Source: Sneathiella sp.
Lineage (GTDB): Bacteria; Pseudomonadota; Alphaproteobacteria; Sneathiellales; Sneathiellaceae
Length of the DNA stretch: 35,135 nucleotides
Direction: 5' to 3'
NCBI RefSeq assembly: GCF_029233945.1
Contig: NZ_JARGOQ010000017.1
Coordinates: forward strand, 1 to 35,135
The position numbers and the translations under genes are program-made. The notes beneath the pieces were generated by a model that worked only from the letters and a program-made list of their open reading frames with translations, was not told the DNA's origin and did no database searches. Below, piece by piece: positions 23,034-32,056 of this stretch. The first letter of the stretch is position 1; every line of letters starts with the position of its first letter.

Positions 23034-24188
23034 ATGATGCAGACGACCAACTTCTTCGGCCTGTCCGAAGAGCAAATGATGATCCGTGAGAATGTTCTTG
23101 AACTGCTGGAACGGGTTATGCCGCGGGAAAAGATCAAGGAGCTGGACAAGGCTGGTGAATTTCCCTTTGAAGCCTATCAGGCGCTTGCCGATGCGGGCTG
23201 GATGGGACTTGCCTATCCGGAGGAATTCGGTGGTGCCGGCGGCAGCAACAAGGATCTCGCTGTCCTCATCGAAGCAATGGCCTATCATTACGGGGGTATC
23301 GCTACGGCCTATAATACGACAATTGTCTATGCCGGCATGCATATTTGCCGCCATGCATCAAAGGAAGTTCGTGAAGAACTGATGCCGAAGATTATTGACG
23401 GATCGGCGAAACTCGCCCTCGGCCTGACCGAGCCGGGCGCGGGATCCGATGCCGCCTCGATCCAGACGAAGGCGGTTCGTGACGGGGACGAGTTCGTCAT
23501 TAACGGACAGAAACTCTACACGACCTGTGCCCATGTGGCGGATTACTTGATTGTGGTAACCAAGACGAAGCCAGGTTCCGGCCACAAGGGAATGACGATC
23601 TTCCTTGTCGATGCGAAACAGCCCGGCGTCACTATTCGCCCGCTTGATATGCTGGGCCGGCATACGACGCACGCTAACGAAGTGTTTCTCGACAATGTCC
23701 GGACACCGGCCAGTTGGATGATCGGCGAGGAGAATGAAGGCTGGAAAAACCTGATGGACTGCCTGAATGTTGAACGGATGTGTATTGCCGCCGTCGGCGC
23801 CGGGAACACGTTCAAAATTCTCGACTACACGCTGGACTATGCGAAGCAGCGCGAACAGTTTGGGCGCTCCATCGGTAAATTCCAGGTCATCCAGCATAAA
23901 TTTGCCGATATGCGCATGAAGGCGGAGACCAACCGTCTGTTCCTCTACCGGGTGGCAGACCTGCTCGACAATGGCCAGAATGCGGTTATGGAAACCTCCA
24001 TGGCGAAGGTTGTCGCGACCGAAAATAATTTTGAAGTCGCGAATATGGGGCTGCAGATTTTCGGCGGCGCCGGTTACACCACAGCCTATGACATTGAGAT
24101 GATGCTGCGCGACGCCCGTATCGGTCCCATCGGTGCAGGCACAAGTGAGATTCAGCGCAATATCATCGCTAAGCTGATGGAACTCTAA
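23034..24188 (+). CDS. Acyl-CoA dehydrogenase with isovaleryl-type catalytic Glu
   Basis: A 384-residue flavoprotein with the family order: N-terminal helices, ALGLTEPGAGSDA (128-140) FAD-binding segment, and C-terminal IFGGAGYTTAYDIEMML. At the end, where medium-chain enzymes have the catalytic Glu (YEGT), this one has IGAGTSEIQR. Instead E247 in LNVERM fits the helix-G Glu of isovaleryl-CoA dehydrogenase (E254). That class acts on 2- or 3-methyl-branched acyl-CoAs. GGAG at 23022-23025 supports ATG 23034. Together with the racemase encoded next it points to a methyl-branched substrate. Confidence 0.92.
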   Translation: MMQTTNFFGLSEEQMMIRENVLELLERVMPREKIKELDKAGEFPFEAYQALADAGWMGLAYPEEFGGAGGSNKDLAVLIEAMAYHYGGIATAYNTTIVYAGMHICRHASKEVREELMPKIIDGSAKLALGLTEPGAGSDAASIQTKAVRDGDEFVINGQKLYTTCAHVADYLIVVTKTKPGSGHKGMTIFLVDAKQPGVTIRPLDMLGRHTTHANEVFLDNVRTPASWMIGEENEGWKNLMDCLNVERMCIAAVGAGNTFKILDYTLDYAKQREQFGRSIGKFQVIQHKFADMRMKAETNRLFLYRVADLLDNGQNAVMETSMAKVVATENNFEVANMGLQIFGGAGYTTAYDIEMMLRDARIGPIGAGTSEIQRNIIAKLMEL

Positions 24189-24237
24189 ACCTTTCAGACC
24201 AGGTTGACATCAAATCCAGAAATAAAAAGGAATAAGA

Positions 24238-25380
24238 ATGGGACCGTTGGCAGATGTGAAAATTATTGAGTTTGGCGGTGTTGGCCCCGGTCCCTTTTGC
24301 GCAATGCTGCTCTCGGATATGGGCGCGGAAGTCCTCCGCGTGGATCGCACATCTCCAAGTGGGCTGGGCGTGAAAAAAGAGGTCCGCTTTGATACGACAC
24401 GCCGCGGCCGCCGGTCCGTTGCGATTGATATGAAGAGCGAGGGCGGCCGGGAAGTTGTCAGGGAGCTGATTTCGCAAGCGGACGGCCTGATCGAAGGATT
24501 CCGGCCGGGCGTGATGGAACGTCTCGGCTTCGGTCCGGATGAATGCCTGACTGACAACCCGAAGCTGGTATACGGCCGAATGACGGGGTGGGGGCAGGAC
24601 GGCCCGCTTGCCAATCATGTTGGCCATGACATAAACTATCTTGCCATTAGCGGGGCGCTTGGCATGATCGGGCGGCAGGGGCAGGCGCCGTCGATCCCTC
24701 TTAATCTCGTAGCTGATCTTGGCGGTGGCGGTATGTATCTTGCGCTTGGCATGCTCGCTGCCCTGTTCGAGGCGAAAAGCAGCGGCAAGGGGCAGGTGGT
24801 CGATGCCGCCATTCTCGATGGTGTGGCCTCCTTGCTGACAACTTTCTATGGATACACAAGCGGCGGTCTCTGGAACGAGGAACGGGAGCGCAACCTGATT
24901 GACGGCGGCGCTCCATGGTATAATGTGTATGAGACCAGCGACGGAAAATTCGTGTCGGTCGGTGCGGTGGAGGCGAAATTCTACCAGCAACTCCTGAAAG
25001 CTATGGGACTGGAGAATACGGATTTGCCTGAGCAGTTTGATCGCGAGAAATGGCCGGAAATGAAGAAAATATTCGCGGATGTCTTTAGCCAAAAAACCCG
25101 GGATGAATGGGACGCGGCGATGGCCGGATATGATGCCTGTTACGCCCCGGTTCTGACCCTGAAGGAAGCCAGCCAGCATCCGCAATATACCGAACGACAG
25201 GCATTTACGGAAATTGACGGTGCCACCCATCCGGCACCAGCGCCACGGTTCAGCCGTACTGTCTCGGAAATTCAGGGCCCTCCCCATGCGGACGGAGCCG
25301 ATACGGACGCCGCCTTGACAGATTGGGGCTTTTCCGGCGGAAAGCTGGCGGAGCTGCGCAAATCCGGCGCCATTGCGTGA
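24238..25380 (+). CDS. Alpha-methylacyl-CoA racemase (CaiB/BaiF family)
   Basis: A 380-residue member of the class III CoA-transferase fold with the racemase residues rather than transferase ones: H130 in VGHDINY, D160 in NLVADLGGGG and E245 in VGAVEAKFY. Their spacing (30 and 85) equals that of mycobacterial MCR (H126, D156, E241). It interconverts (2R)- and (2S)-2-methylacyl-CoA, needed because acyl-CoA dehydrogenases of branched-chain oxidation take only the S form. It lies between a branched-type dehydrogenase and hydratases, supporting breakdown of isoprenoid or side-chain acids. The start follows AAAAGGAATAAG. Confidence 0.9.
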   Translation: MGPLADVKIIEFGGVGPGPFCAMLLSDMGAEVLRVDRTSPSGLGVKKEVRFDTTRRGRRSVAIDMKSEGGREVVRELISQADGLIEGFRPGVMERLGFGPDECLTDNPKLVYGRMTGWGQDGPLANHVGHDINYLAISGALGMIGRQGQAPSIPLNLVADLGGGGMYLALGMLAALFEAKSSGKGQVVDAAILDGVASLLTTFYGYTSGGLWNEERERNLIDGGAPWYNVYETSDGKFVSVGAVEAKFYQQLLKAMGLENTDLPEQFDREKWPEMKKIFADVFSQKTRDEWDAAMAGYDACYAPVLTLKEASQHPQYTERQAFTEIDGATHPAPAPRFSRTVSEIQGPPHADGADTDAALTDWGFSGGKLAELRKSGAIA

Positions 25381-25401
25381 GCAGCGCGGGGAGCCCGGTT
25401 A

Positions 25402-26901
25402 ATGGCAACCTCGCCCGACAATCCCGGTGATCCAACCCTAAACACAGGCTTTTTGCGATATCTCCCCGAGAAATTCTCGCGGGGGATATTGTCGCTTCAG
25501 GGCATTCTCCTGATCAGCGTATCCATTGCCTCGGGCTTTCAGGGCATTTTCGGCATGACATGGCTGAAGTTTCCTATTCTGGCGGGTATGATTCTGTTCA
25601 GCCTGCTGGTCGCGATATCCGGCAGCCGGGTGATCCGGGTTTTTCTGGTGCTCGGCCTTTTATGCTTTCCGCTGACTTTTCAATATGCCGAGGATGCGTG
25701 GCACACTCTCAATGAGGGGGCGGTCCGGGCGCAACTGTTTCTGTCCTTCATCACCGCAATCATGGTGTTGAGGGAACCTGCTTTCCGCTCCCAACTCCTG
25801 CAGGCGGCAGGTAATATCATTGTCCGGCAGCGGCAGGGACGCCGCGTTCTCATGCTTCTGTTGGGCAGCCATCTCTTCGGCCTGATGATGAATATGGGAT
25901 CGGTCGTCCTGCTGGGCTCGATCGCCTCCTCGCGGGACCGGGAGAAGGCGACAGCCGGTCACCGCTATTCGCAGCAGCAATCCGCACTGGCAATCATTCA
26001 GGGATTCGTGACGACCATGTTATGGTCACCTTTGTCGCTCGCGCTTGTCGTTGTGCTGTCCCAGGTGCCGGGCGTTACATCATCGATGATTACGCCATTC
26101 GGATTGCTGGGCGTCTTACTCCTCTTCACTCTCAGTTTTGCGGTTAGTCAATTGGAAGTCTGGCTGCGACACAATAGTCCTGAACTGGTTTCCGAGAGAA
26201 CAGAAGGAGCAGACGTACGGGGAAGCAGATATTTTCTTAAAATACTGATGCGCGTGATCCTGCTTGTTGTGGCGATATTTTCCGTCATCACAGTACTGTC
26301 ATTGGTGGCGTCCGTCCCGGTGCCGGTCGCGGTGACACTGGCGATCCCGGTTATTACGCTTGTCTGGCTCATGATCCAGTCCCATGGCGATATTGCCGTT
26401 TGCTTTCGCGGGCCGGTGGCCAATGCGATTTTCAGAACGCTACCCTCGCAGTCGTCGGAAGTCGGGATATTATTGGTGGCGGGCTTTATGGGGCCGGTTC
26501 TCGTCGCTCTGATGCCGTCCGCGGATATAAACGCCTTTTTACAAAGCCATCATACCTCTCCGGGGATGATTGTTCTGGCGGCATTCTTCGCGATTGTTGC
26601 CGGAGGGGTGCTGGCGGTCAATCCGCTGATTTCCGTCACCATCGCGCTGGGCGTGCTTGCTGATCCACTCGCGCTTGGTATTAATCCGCTTTTACTCGCC
26701 TTGTCCATTCTTGTGGCCTGGGCCATCGCTTCTGCGTTGTCGCCCTACACTGGCGTTACCATCGTCACGGCAAGCATGTTCGGGGTGAAGTCAACGACCC
26801 TTGCGCTTGTCTGGAACCGCTTGTTCGGCATCATCGCGCTGACGGTTTGCGCAGGCGTCATTCTCATCTTCGGTGAGCTCACGGCAATCCCGATTCCCTG
26901 A
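25402..26901 (+). CDS. Polytopic membrane protein, possible ion-transporter-superfamily permease
   Basis: A 499-residue protein with about 12 hydrophobic segments. I do not recognise the family with certainty. The C-terminal part has two features typical of ion-transporter superfamily carriers: a helix break with NPLISVTIALGVLADP and a later SALSPYTGVTIVTASMFG. An earlier segment GLMMNMGSVVLLGS could be the matching first half. It lies 21 bp after the racemase gene and 19 bp before the next start, so it belongs to the operon and may move the substrate or a product across the membrane. GGGGAG about 9 bp upstream supports ATG 25402. The hydratase reading frame can be extended back into its end, but that start is not used. 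Confidence 0.65.
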   Translation: MATSPDNPGDPTLNTGFLRYLPEKFSRGILSLQGILLISVSIASGFQGIFGMTWLKFPILAGMILFSLLVAISGSRVIRVFLVLGLLCFPLTFQYAEDAWHTLNEGAVRAQLFLSFITAIMVLREPAFRSQLLQAAGNIIVRQRQGRRVLMLLLGSHLFGLMMNMGSVVLLGSIASSRDREKATAGHRYSQQQSALAIIQGFVTTMLWSPLSLALVVVLSQVPGVTSSMITPFGLLGVLLLFTLSFAVSQLEVWLRHNSPELVSERTEGADVRGSRYFLKILMRVILLVVAIFSVITVLSLVASVPVPVAVTLAIPVITLVWLMIQSHGDIAVCFRGPVANAIFRTLPSQSSEVGILLVAGFMGPVLVALMPSADINAFLQSHHTSPGMIVLAAFFAIVAGGVLAVNPLISVTIALGVLADPLALGINPLLLALSILVAWAIASALSPYTGVTIVTASMFGVKSTTLALVWNRLFGIIALTVCAGVILIFGELTAIPIP

Positions 26902-26920
26902 CCAAAAGAAGGAAAATTCG

Positions 26921-27691
26921 ATGCAGGACCTATTGATTGATCATCCGGCGGAGGGCGTTGTTCGCCTTCGCATTAACCGGCCGAAGGCGCGCAATTCCCT
27001 GTCCGTGGAATTGCGCAAGGAGCTCGTTGCCGAGCTTGCGCGGCTCGATGCGGACAAGTCCGTCCGCGCGGTTATCCTGGCAGGCGGGGAGAAGGTTTTT
27101 GCAGCGGGCGCAGATATATCCGAACTCAAGGGCACATCCCCCATCGGAATGATGCAGCGGGCGACGAACAAGATGTGGTCGGCTATCGCCGGATTCAGCA
27201 AGCCCCTGATCGCGGCCGTGCGCGGTGCGGCCTTCGGCGGCGGGTTCGAACTGGCAATGAGCACCGACATTATCGTTGCCGGAAATAAAGCCCGGTTTGC
27301 TCTGCCCGAAGTGACGCTGGGGCTTATTCCCGGCGGCGGTGGAACCCAGCGCCTGATCCGCCTTGCCGGCAAACATGTGGCAATGGATATCCTGATGTCG
27401 GGCCGGGTTCTGAGTGCCGAAGAGGCGCTTGGTTTCGGCATCATCAGCCGCTGCGTCGATGATGACGGCCTGGAGAATGCGGCGGTCGAGCTTGCCACGA
27501 CGATTGCCGTTAAGGCCCCGCTGGCCATACAGCTCGCCAAGGAGGTGGCGCTCCTCGGCGCGGATGCGCCGCTCGCAAGCGGGCTCGCCCTTGAAACCCG
27601 GGCCATTCAGGTACTGTTTGACAGTGATGACGTGGATGAAGGGACAGCGGCCTTCTTCGAAAAGAGGGCGCCAAACTTCACCGGTCGGTGA
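26921..27691 (+). CDS. Enoyl-CoA hydratase (classical crotonase)
   Basis: A 256-residue enoyl-CoA hydratase with a complete active site. VFAAGADISEL (59-69) and AAVRGAAFGGGFELAM (98-113) form the oxyanion hole, and the two catalytic glutamates are E110 and E130 (ALPEVTLGLIPGGGGTQRL), 20 residues apart as in rat mitochondrial hydratase. It forms (S)-3-hydroxyacyl-CoA. ATG 26921 follows AGAAGGAAAA closely; an upstream in-frame ATG at 26873 lies inside the membrane-protein gene. It is the last gene before the operator at 27767, which begins a new transcription unit. Confidence 0.95.
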   Translation: MQDLLIDHPAEGVVRLRINRPKARNSLSVELRKELVAELARLDADKSVRAVILAGGEKVFAAGADISELKGTSPIGMMQRATNKMWSAIAGFSKPLIAAVRGAAFGGGFELAMSTDIIVAGNKARFALPEVTLGLIPGGGGTQRLIRLAGKHVAMDILMSGRVLSAEEALGFGIISRCVDDDGLENAAVELATTIAVKAPLAIQLAKEVALLGADAPLASGLALETRAIQVLFDSDDVDEGTAAFFEKRAPNFTGR

Positions 27692-27751
27692 CGATATTCC
27701 GAAAATGAAAGGATCGTGCCGTCAAATAGCGGCAGGAGTGTATTCCGGCGC

Positions 27752-27796
27752 TTGACATTACGGCCCATTTAATGAATGAATAATCAGTCATTAAAT
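27752..27796 (+). promoter_or_regulatory. Predicted promoter and TetR-type operator before the MaoC/CoA-transferase/SDR unit
   Basis: TTGACA (27752-27757) precedes a 30-bp near-palindrome at 27767-27796 with outer arms ATTTAATGA / TCATTAAAT and core TGAATGA-ATAA-TCAGTCA. The start of the core lies 21 bp from the TTGACA start, exactly as at 13435-13478. Only two mismatched pairs are seen over the full 30 bp. Confidence 0.65.
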
Positions 27797-27828
27797 AAAA
27801 ACAATACAGATGACCGATAGGGAAAAGC

Positions 27829-28695
27829 ATGGCGTTTAATCATGATGTTGTGGCGAATTGGAAATTTGCGCCGGTGGTTCAGACCATAGAGCCGTCGGAT
27901 TGCTTCCTCTATGCCCTGTCGGTCGGGGTGGGGCGGAATCCGCTGGACCGGGAGGAGCTCCCGTTTGTCTATGGGCCCGAGATAAAGGTGTTGCCGACGA
28001 TGGCGGCTGTGGTCTGCACGCCCGGCTTCTGGGCGGAGGATCCGCGTTTGGGGATCGATATCACCCGTATATTCCATGGTGAACAGAGCGTGACGTTGCA
28101 TAAGCCCATCCCGCCGGGAGAGAAACTGACCGGCCACAGCCGCATTTCCGATCTCATTGACAAAGGGCCCGGTGGCGGCGCCATCATTGAGGTGGAATGC
28201 GTCGTCAGGGATTCGACGGGTCAGCCCGTCTGGACCGTCAACCGTACCGCCTTCCTGAAGGGGGAAGGGGGCTTCGGCGGAACAAATCGGTCCATTGCGG
28301 CACCTGCGAAGATTCCTGCGAGTGAACCGGATCAACAGGTTGATATTCCGACCACCGGGAACCAGGCGCTTCTCTATCGGTTGAACGGAGATTTCAATCC
28401 GCTGCATGCCGATCCGGATGTGGCGGAGCAGGCCGGCTTTTCGCAGCCGATCCTGCACGGGCTCTGTACTTATGGTATCACGGGCCATGCCCTGCTGAAG
28501 GCAGTATGCGGCTATGATGTCGAGAAATTCGGCCGGTTAAGCGTTCGCTTCTCGGCACCGACACTGCCGGGCGATACCTTGCGGATCGAGATTTGGCGAA
28601 ACGGCGAGGCGGGCGCCTTTTTTCGCTGCCGCGCGGTGGAGCGCGACGTTACGGTCATTGCCAGCGGGCGGTTCGATTTTGCACAATCATTATAA
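27829..28695 (+). CDS. Double hot-dog MaoC-type enoyl-CoA hydratase (hydratase-2-like)
   Basis: A 288-residue protein with two hot-dog halves. The N-terminal half (about 1-145) lacks catalytic residues; the C-terminal half has the hydratase-2 motif LNGDFNPLHADPDVAEQAGF (185-204) with D188, N190 and H193, followed by ILHGLCTYG. This is the layout of hydratase 2 domains that form (R)-3-hydroxyacyl-CoA in side-chain oxidation of branched or steroid-type acids. It is the first gene after the operator at 27767-27796 and is followed within 30 bp by a CoA-transferase. Confidence 0.9.
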   Translation: MAFNHDVVANWKFAPVVQTIEPSDCFLYALSVGVGRNPLDREELPFVYGPEIKVLPTMAAVVCTPGFWAEDPRLGIDITRIFHGEQSVTLHKPIPPGEKLTGHSRISDLIDKGPGGGAIIEVECVVRDSTGQPVWTVNRTAFLKGEGGFGGTNRSIAAPAKIPASEPDQQVDIPTTGNQALLYRLNGDFNPLHADPDVAEQAGFSQPILHGLCTYGITGHALLKAVCGYDVEKFGRLSVRFSAPTLPGDTLRIEIWRNGEAGAFFRCRAVERDVTVIASGRFDFAQSL

Positions 28696-28725
28696 ATGAA
28701 CTGATTGAACAAGAGGAAAAGTTGG

Positions 28726-29925
28726 ATGAGTAATAACAGTCAGAAATCTGGTCAGAAGGATGCTCTTGCGGGCGTTCGTGTTCTTGACTTCACGTCCATG
28801 ATGGCCGGGCCGTACTGTACGCGTCTGCTCGCGGACCTCGGGGCGGAAGTTATCAAGATTGAGCCGCCCAAAGGCGATTATATGCGGTTTCAGCCGCCGC
28901 TGCGCGGGGAGTGCAGCCGCTATTTTGGGCATCTTAACGCCGGCAAGAAAAGCATCGCGATCGACCTTAAGAGCGAGGCCGGAATTGAGGTCATCCGCTC
29001 GCTTGTTGCGTCTTCCGATGTCGTTGTCGAGAATTTCCGTCCTGGTGTAATGGCGCGGCTGGGGCTGGATTATGAAAGCTTGGACAAGATCAATCCGAGG
29101 ATTATTTATTGTTCGATCTCCGGCTATGGACAGAACGGACCGAAATCGAAGAAGCCGGCCTACGCCCCCATGATACACGCGGCGAGCGGATATGACCTGA
29201 CGCTGCTTCAGTATCAGGAGGAACAGGAAAAACCGGCGATTACCGGTGTTTTTGTCGCTGATATCCTCGGTGGCCTGTACAGCACGTCCGCCATTCAGAC
29301 GGCGCTCTATCAGCGCGAGCGCAGCGGCATCGGTCAGGAGATCGACACGACGCTGCTGGAATGCATGCTGAACCTGCTGATCTATGAAATCCAGTTCGAG
29401 CAGCAACCTTCCACGGCGCGGCGTCCCCGATATGGCCCGCTGCCGACTCGGGACGGCAATATCATCGTCGTGCCCATCAATGCCAATAATTTCAAGAATC
29501 TGTGTGAGGTGACGGGCCATCCGGAATGGATGGAGGATCCGCTTTTCCTGACAGCGGGAGACCGTGTCAGGAACTGGGACGAATTGATGGCGCGGGTCGG
29601 TGCCTGGACGGCGAAGCGGACGGCGCTTGAATGCGAGGACATCCTACTTGACGCCGGGGTTCCGGCCTCCCGCTATCTCACGGTCGGAGAAGCCATGCAG
29701 GACCCGCAGGCCGAGCACCGGGGCAGTTTTGTCGAGGTTGAGGACACGGAAGGCAGCTTCCGCGTCGTCAATCCGCCCTACAAGATGAGCGGTACAGGCA
29801 CTCATGTCCGACCGAACGTTCCGGGGCTGGGGCAGCATACCGAAGAGGTTCTGAAGACTGTCGCGGGATATGACGCCGATAAGATCTCGGCGCTGCGGGA
29901 TGCGAAAACCCTGATTTTCGGATAA
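28726..29925 (+). CDS. CaiB/BaiF family (class III) CoA-transferase
   Basis: A 399-residue transferase. DALAGVRVLDFTSMMAGPY, NFRPGVM (103-109) and SGYGQNGPK are family marks, and D179 in GVFVADILGG is the candidate catalytic Asp. The racemase His/Asp/Glu set is absent, so a CoA transfer role is more likely. AAGAGG at 28711-28716 supports ATG 28726 over the in-frame ATG at 28705. It resembles the transferase at 1762 in length and motifs. The SDR gene follows after 42 bp. Confidence 0.87.
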   Translation: MSNNSQKSGQKDALAGVRVLDFTSMMAGPYCTRLLADLGAEVIKIEPPKGDYMRFQPPLRGECSRYFGHLNAGKKSIAIDLKSEAGIEVIRSLVASSDVVVENFRPGVMARLGLDYESLDKINPRIIYCSISGYGQNGPKSKKPAYAPMIHAASGYDLTLLQYQEEQEKPAITGVFVADILGGLYSTSAIQTALYQRERSGIGQEIDTTLLECMLNLLIYEIQFEQQPSTARRPRYGPLPTRDGNIIVVPINANNFKNLCEVTGHPEWMEDPLFLTAGDRVRNWDELMARVGAWTAKRTALECEDILLDAGVPASRYLTVGEAMQDPQAEHRGSFVEVEDTEGSFRVVNPPYKMSGTGTHVRPNVPGLGQHTEEVLKTVAGYDADKISALRDAKTLIFG

Positions 29926-29967
29926 CGGTAAAATACAGAAATCAATGAACTGAAGTAAGGAAACAAG

Positions 29968-30753
29968 ATGAAGGTTCGACAACTAAGTGAATGCACGGCC
30001 ATGCTGACGGGCTCTACCTCAAGCATCGGCTTCGAGATTGGTGCGCAGCTGGCGGAGGCAGGGGTGCCACGTGTCATGCTGAACGGGCGCGATGAAAAGC
30101 GTGGGGCCGATGCGGTGGCGCGGTTGAAAGAGCGGGCACCAGAGACGGATGTCCGTTTTGTGGCGGCGGATTCGACGAAATATGAAGGCGCAAAGCGAAT
30201 TGTGGATGCCACAATCGAAGCCTTTGGCGAACTGGATATCGTGGTGACCAGCATTCCCGGCCCGAGCAATCATATGCCGATGCCGTTTCACAAGAACAGC
30301 CCGGAGGGGCTCGATGCCCTCGTGGATGCCCATTTCATGAGTGTGATTTACACCTGTCACGCGGCACTGCCGCATCTGATCGAGCGTGAGGGCGGGGCGA
30401 TCATCAATCTGTCCTCTGATGCCGCAAAAATCGCGACACCGGGCGAAGCGGTGATCGGGGGAAGCAAAGCAGGCACGCTGATGTTCACCCGCACAATGGC
30501 GCTTGAACAGTCCCGGCATGGCATTCGGGTCAATGCCCTGACGCCATCGATCGTCGCGGGAACCGATGCCTATGACCGCTTGATGGGGAACGAGTTTACC
30601 AAGCGGCTTTTCAAAAAGGCGGAGGAGAAAGCCAAGCTCGGCGTAGTGACGCCGGCTGATATCGCACCGCTTGCTGTCTTCCTTGCCGGCCCCGGCGGTG
30701 CGAAGATCACGGGGCAGGGGATCAGCGTGAACGGCGGAATTTCCGCGGCATAA
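29968..30753 (+). CDS. Short-chain dehydrogenase/reductase family protein lacking the catalytic Tyr
   Basis: A 261-residue SDR-fold protein. The cofactor motif is MLTGSTSSIGFEIG (12-25), and S149/S150 in INLSSDAAK are at the catalytic Ser position. In the Tyr-x3-Lys motif the Tyr is replaced by Ile: AVIGGSKAG has I163 and K167. The usual NNAG motif is also altered (TSIPGP). Hydride transfer without the Tyr is uncommon, so the protein may be a degraded dehydrogenase, bind a ligand only, or use another residue. It is the last gene of its unit; a small inverted repeat CAAGC/GCTTG follows its stop. Confidence 0.85.
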   Translation: MKVRQLSECTAMLTGSTSSIGFEIGAQLAEAGVPRVMLNGRDEKRGADAVARLKERAPETDVRFVAADSTKYEGAKRIVDATIEAFGELDIVVTSIPGPSNHMPMPFHKNSPEGLDALVDAHFMSVIYTCHAALPHLIEREGGAIINLSSDAAKIATPGEAVIGGSKAGTLMFTRTMALEQSRHGIRVNALTPSIVAGTDAYDRLMGNEFTKRLFKKAEEKAKLGVVTPADIAPLAVFLAGPGGAKITGQGISVNGGISAA

Positions 30754-30946
30754 CAAGCCATTAGCTTGGCAACGCCTGATTTATGGTCTCCAGGGTGGTG
30801 ACGGTCGGCGATTGGCAGGCGAACGTAAGACAAAGAAACATAAAAACGTTTGTCCCGAGATTGATAATATAGTAATATGAATGAATAATCAGTCAGTACT
30901 CAAAAATACATGTAAAAACAAGCTAATCTAAAAGGGAGATAGCGCG
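30754..30946 (+). promoter_or_regulatory. Intergenic region with TetR-type operator before TRAP system 3
   Basis: Core palindrome ATGAATGAAT-AATCAGTCAG (30877-30896) contains the same TGAATGA-ATAA-TCAGTCA as the site at 27773-27790. A TTGATA (30861-30866) with an AATAAT 17 bp later (30884-30889) makes a reasonable promoter that the operator overlaps. The transcript would start just before the dctP gene at 30947. Confidence 0.6.
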
Positions 30947-32020
30947 ATGAAAGTTAGAAGTATGGCGGCTCTGGTGGCCTGTAGTATGGTGACGGTGATA
31001 ACGCTGGGCTTTGTTGCCGGTGGCGTGACGGTATCAACCGTTCAGGCGGCGGAGGTCGACGGGCCAAAAGTCAAATGGCTGCTGTCAACTTGGGGTAAAC
31101 GTCGCGGGATTATGGAGGGGATGGAATCCTTCTCTGAGCAGATATCCAAGGCGACGGATGGGAACTTTGAAGTCTCGCTCCAATACGGCGGTGTGCTGTC
31201 TGACCCTAAAGAAAATTTGGATGGGCTCAAGCTTGGCGCGTTTGAGGCAGCGATGTTCTGCCCCGTATATCATCCTTCGAAAACCCCGGCGATTACCGGA
31301 CTGGATCTACCATTTCTTCCTGTTACTGATCTGGAGGCACGCGTGAAAGTGCACGAAGGGTATCTACATAATCCTGTTGTGCTCGACGAACTCGCACGCT
31401 GGAATGCTTATCCTCTTATGACAGCATTGATGCCGAACTATGAAGTAATGGGTAAGGGAAATGCACCAAAAACCATCGATGACTGGAAGGGGCTACGGTT
31501 AAGTGCGTCAGGCGGTATTGGAGACTTAATGAAATCCATCGGGGCAATCCCAACCACTGTGCCAGCACCGGAAATGTATCAGTCCTTGGAGCGTGGTGTT
31601 ATGGATGGGGTGGCGTTCCCTTACACTTATGCTTTTGCAGCTTATAAGTTGCACGAACTATCAGATTGGAGAACGGAAAAATCTTCTTTGGGTTCGCTGA
31701 CATGCGTTCTCGTTGCCAACAAACAGGCATATGAGGCGCTTCCTCCACAATATAAGGAACTAATCGATCGTGTGAAGCCTGCTGCTTACCAGCACCAAGT
31801 GGACACCTATGTTACAATCGACGAGAAAAATGAAAAACTTTTTGAAGAGCGTGGTCTCGAAAAAGTTCGGTTCTCTGAAGAAGACGTCGAGAAAATTATG
31901 GATCAGGCTGTGCAACCAAGCTGGGATGCCTGGGTTGCTGCACGCAACTCGGAAGGTTTGGATGGTCAGGCATTACTTGACGAAATTCTCGCCCTCGCGA
32001 AAGACGCGAATTCCAACTAA
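30947..32020 (+). CDS. dctP: TRAP transporter solute-binding protein, DctP family (system 3), atypical ligand site
   Basis: A 357-residue binding protein with a signal peptide (about 1-35, cleavage after VQAA or nearby). The family segment reads DDWKGLRLSASG, so the position of the conserved carboxylate-binding Arg is S186; the other two DctP proteins of the window have R182 and R175 there. EMYQSLERGVMDGVAF follows normally. The ligand may bind in a different way or not be a simple monocarboxylate. GGGAG about 10 bp upstream supports the start. Two hairpins follow the gene before dctQ. Confidence 0.9.
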   Translation: MKVRSMAALVACSMVTVITLGFVAGGVTVSTVQAAEVDGPKVKWLLSTWGKRRGIMEGMESFSEQISKATDGNFEVSLQYGGVLSDPKENLDGLKLGAFEAAMFCPVYHPSKTPAITGLDLPFLPVTDLEARVKVHEGYLHNPVVLDELARWNAYPLMTALMPNYEVMGKGNAPKTIDDWKGLRLSASGGIGDLMKSIGAIPTTVPAPEMYQSLERGVMDGVAFPYTYAFAAYKLHELSDWRTEKSSLGSLTCVLVANKQAYEALPPQYKELIDRVKPAAYQHQVDTYVTIDEKNEKLFEERGLEKVRFSEEDVEKIMDQAVQPSWDAWVAARNSEGLDGQALLDEILALAKDANSN

Positions 32021-32056
32021 CAGTCTCACGTTAAAAATGAGAGACGTTAAGCTACA

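Noticed and set aside
24169-25287. 372-codon minus-strand frame opposite the racemase gene
   Set aside because: Shadow of the GC-rich racemase frame; its plus-strand partner has full active-site residues.
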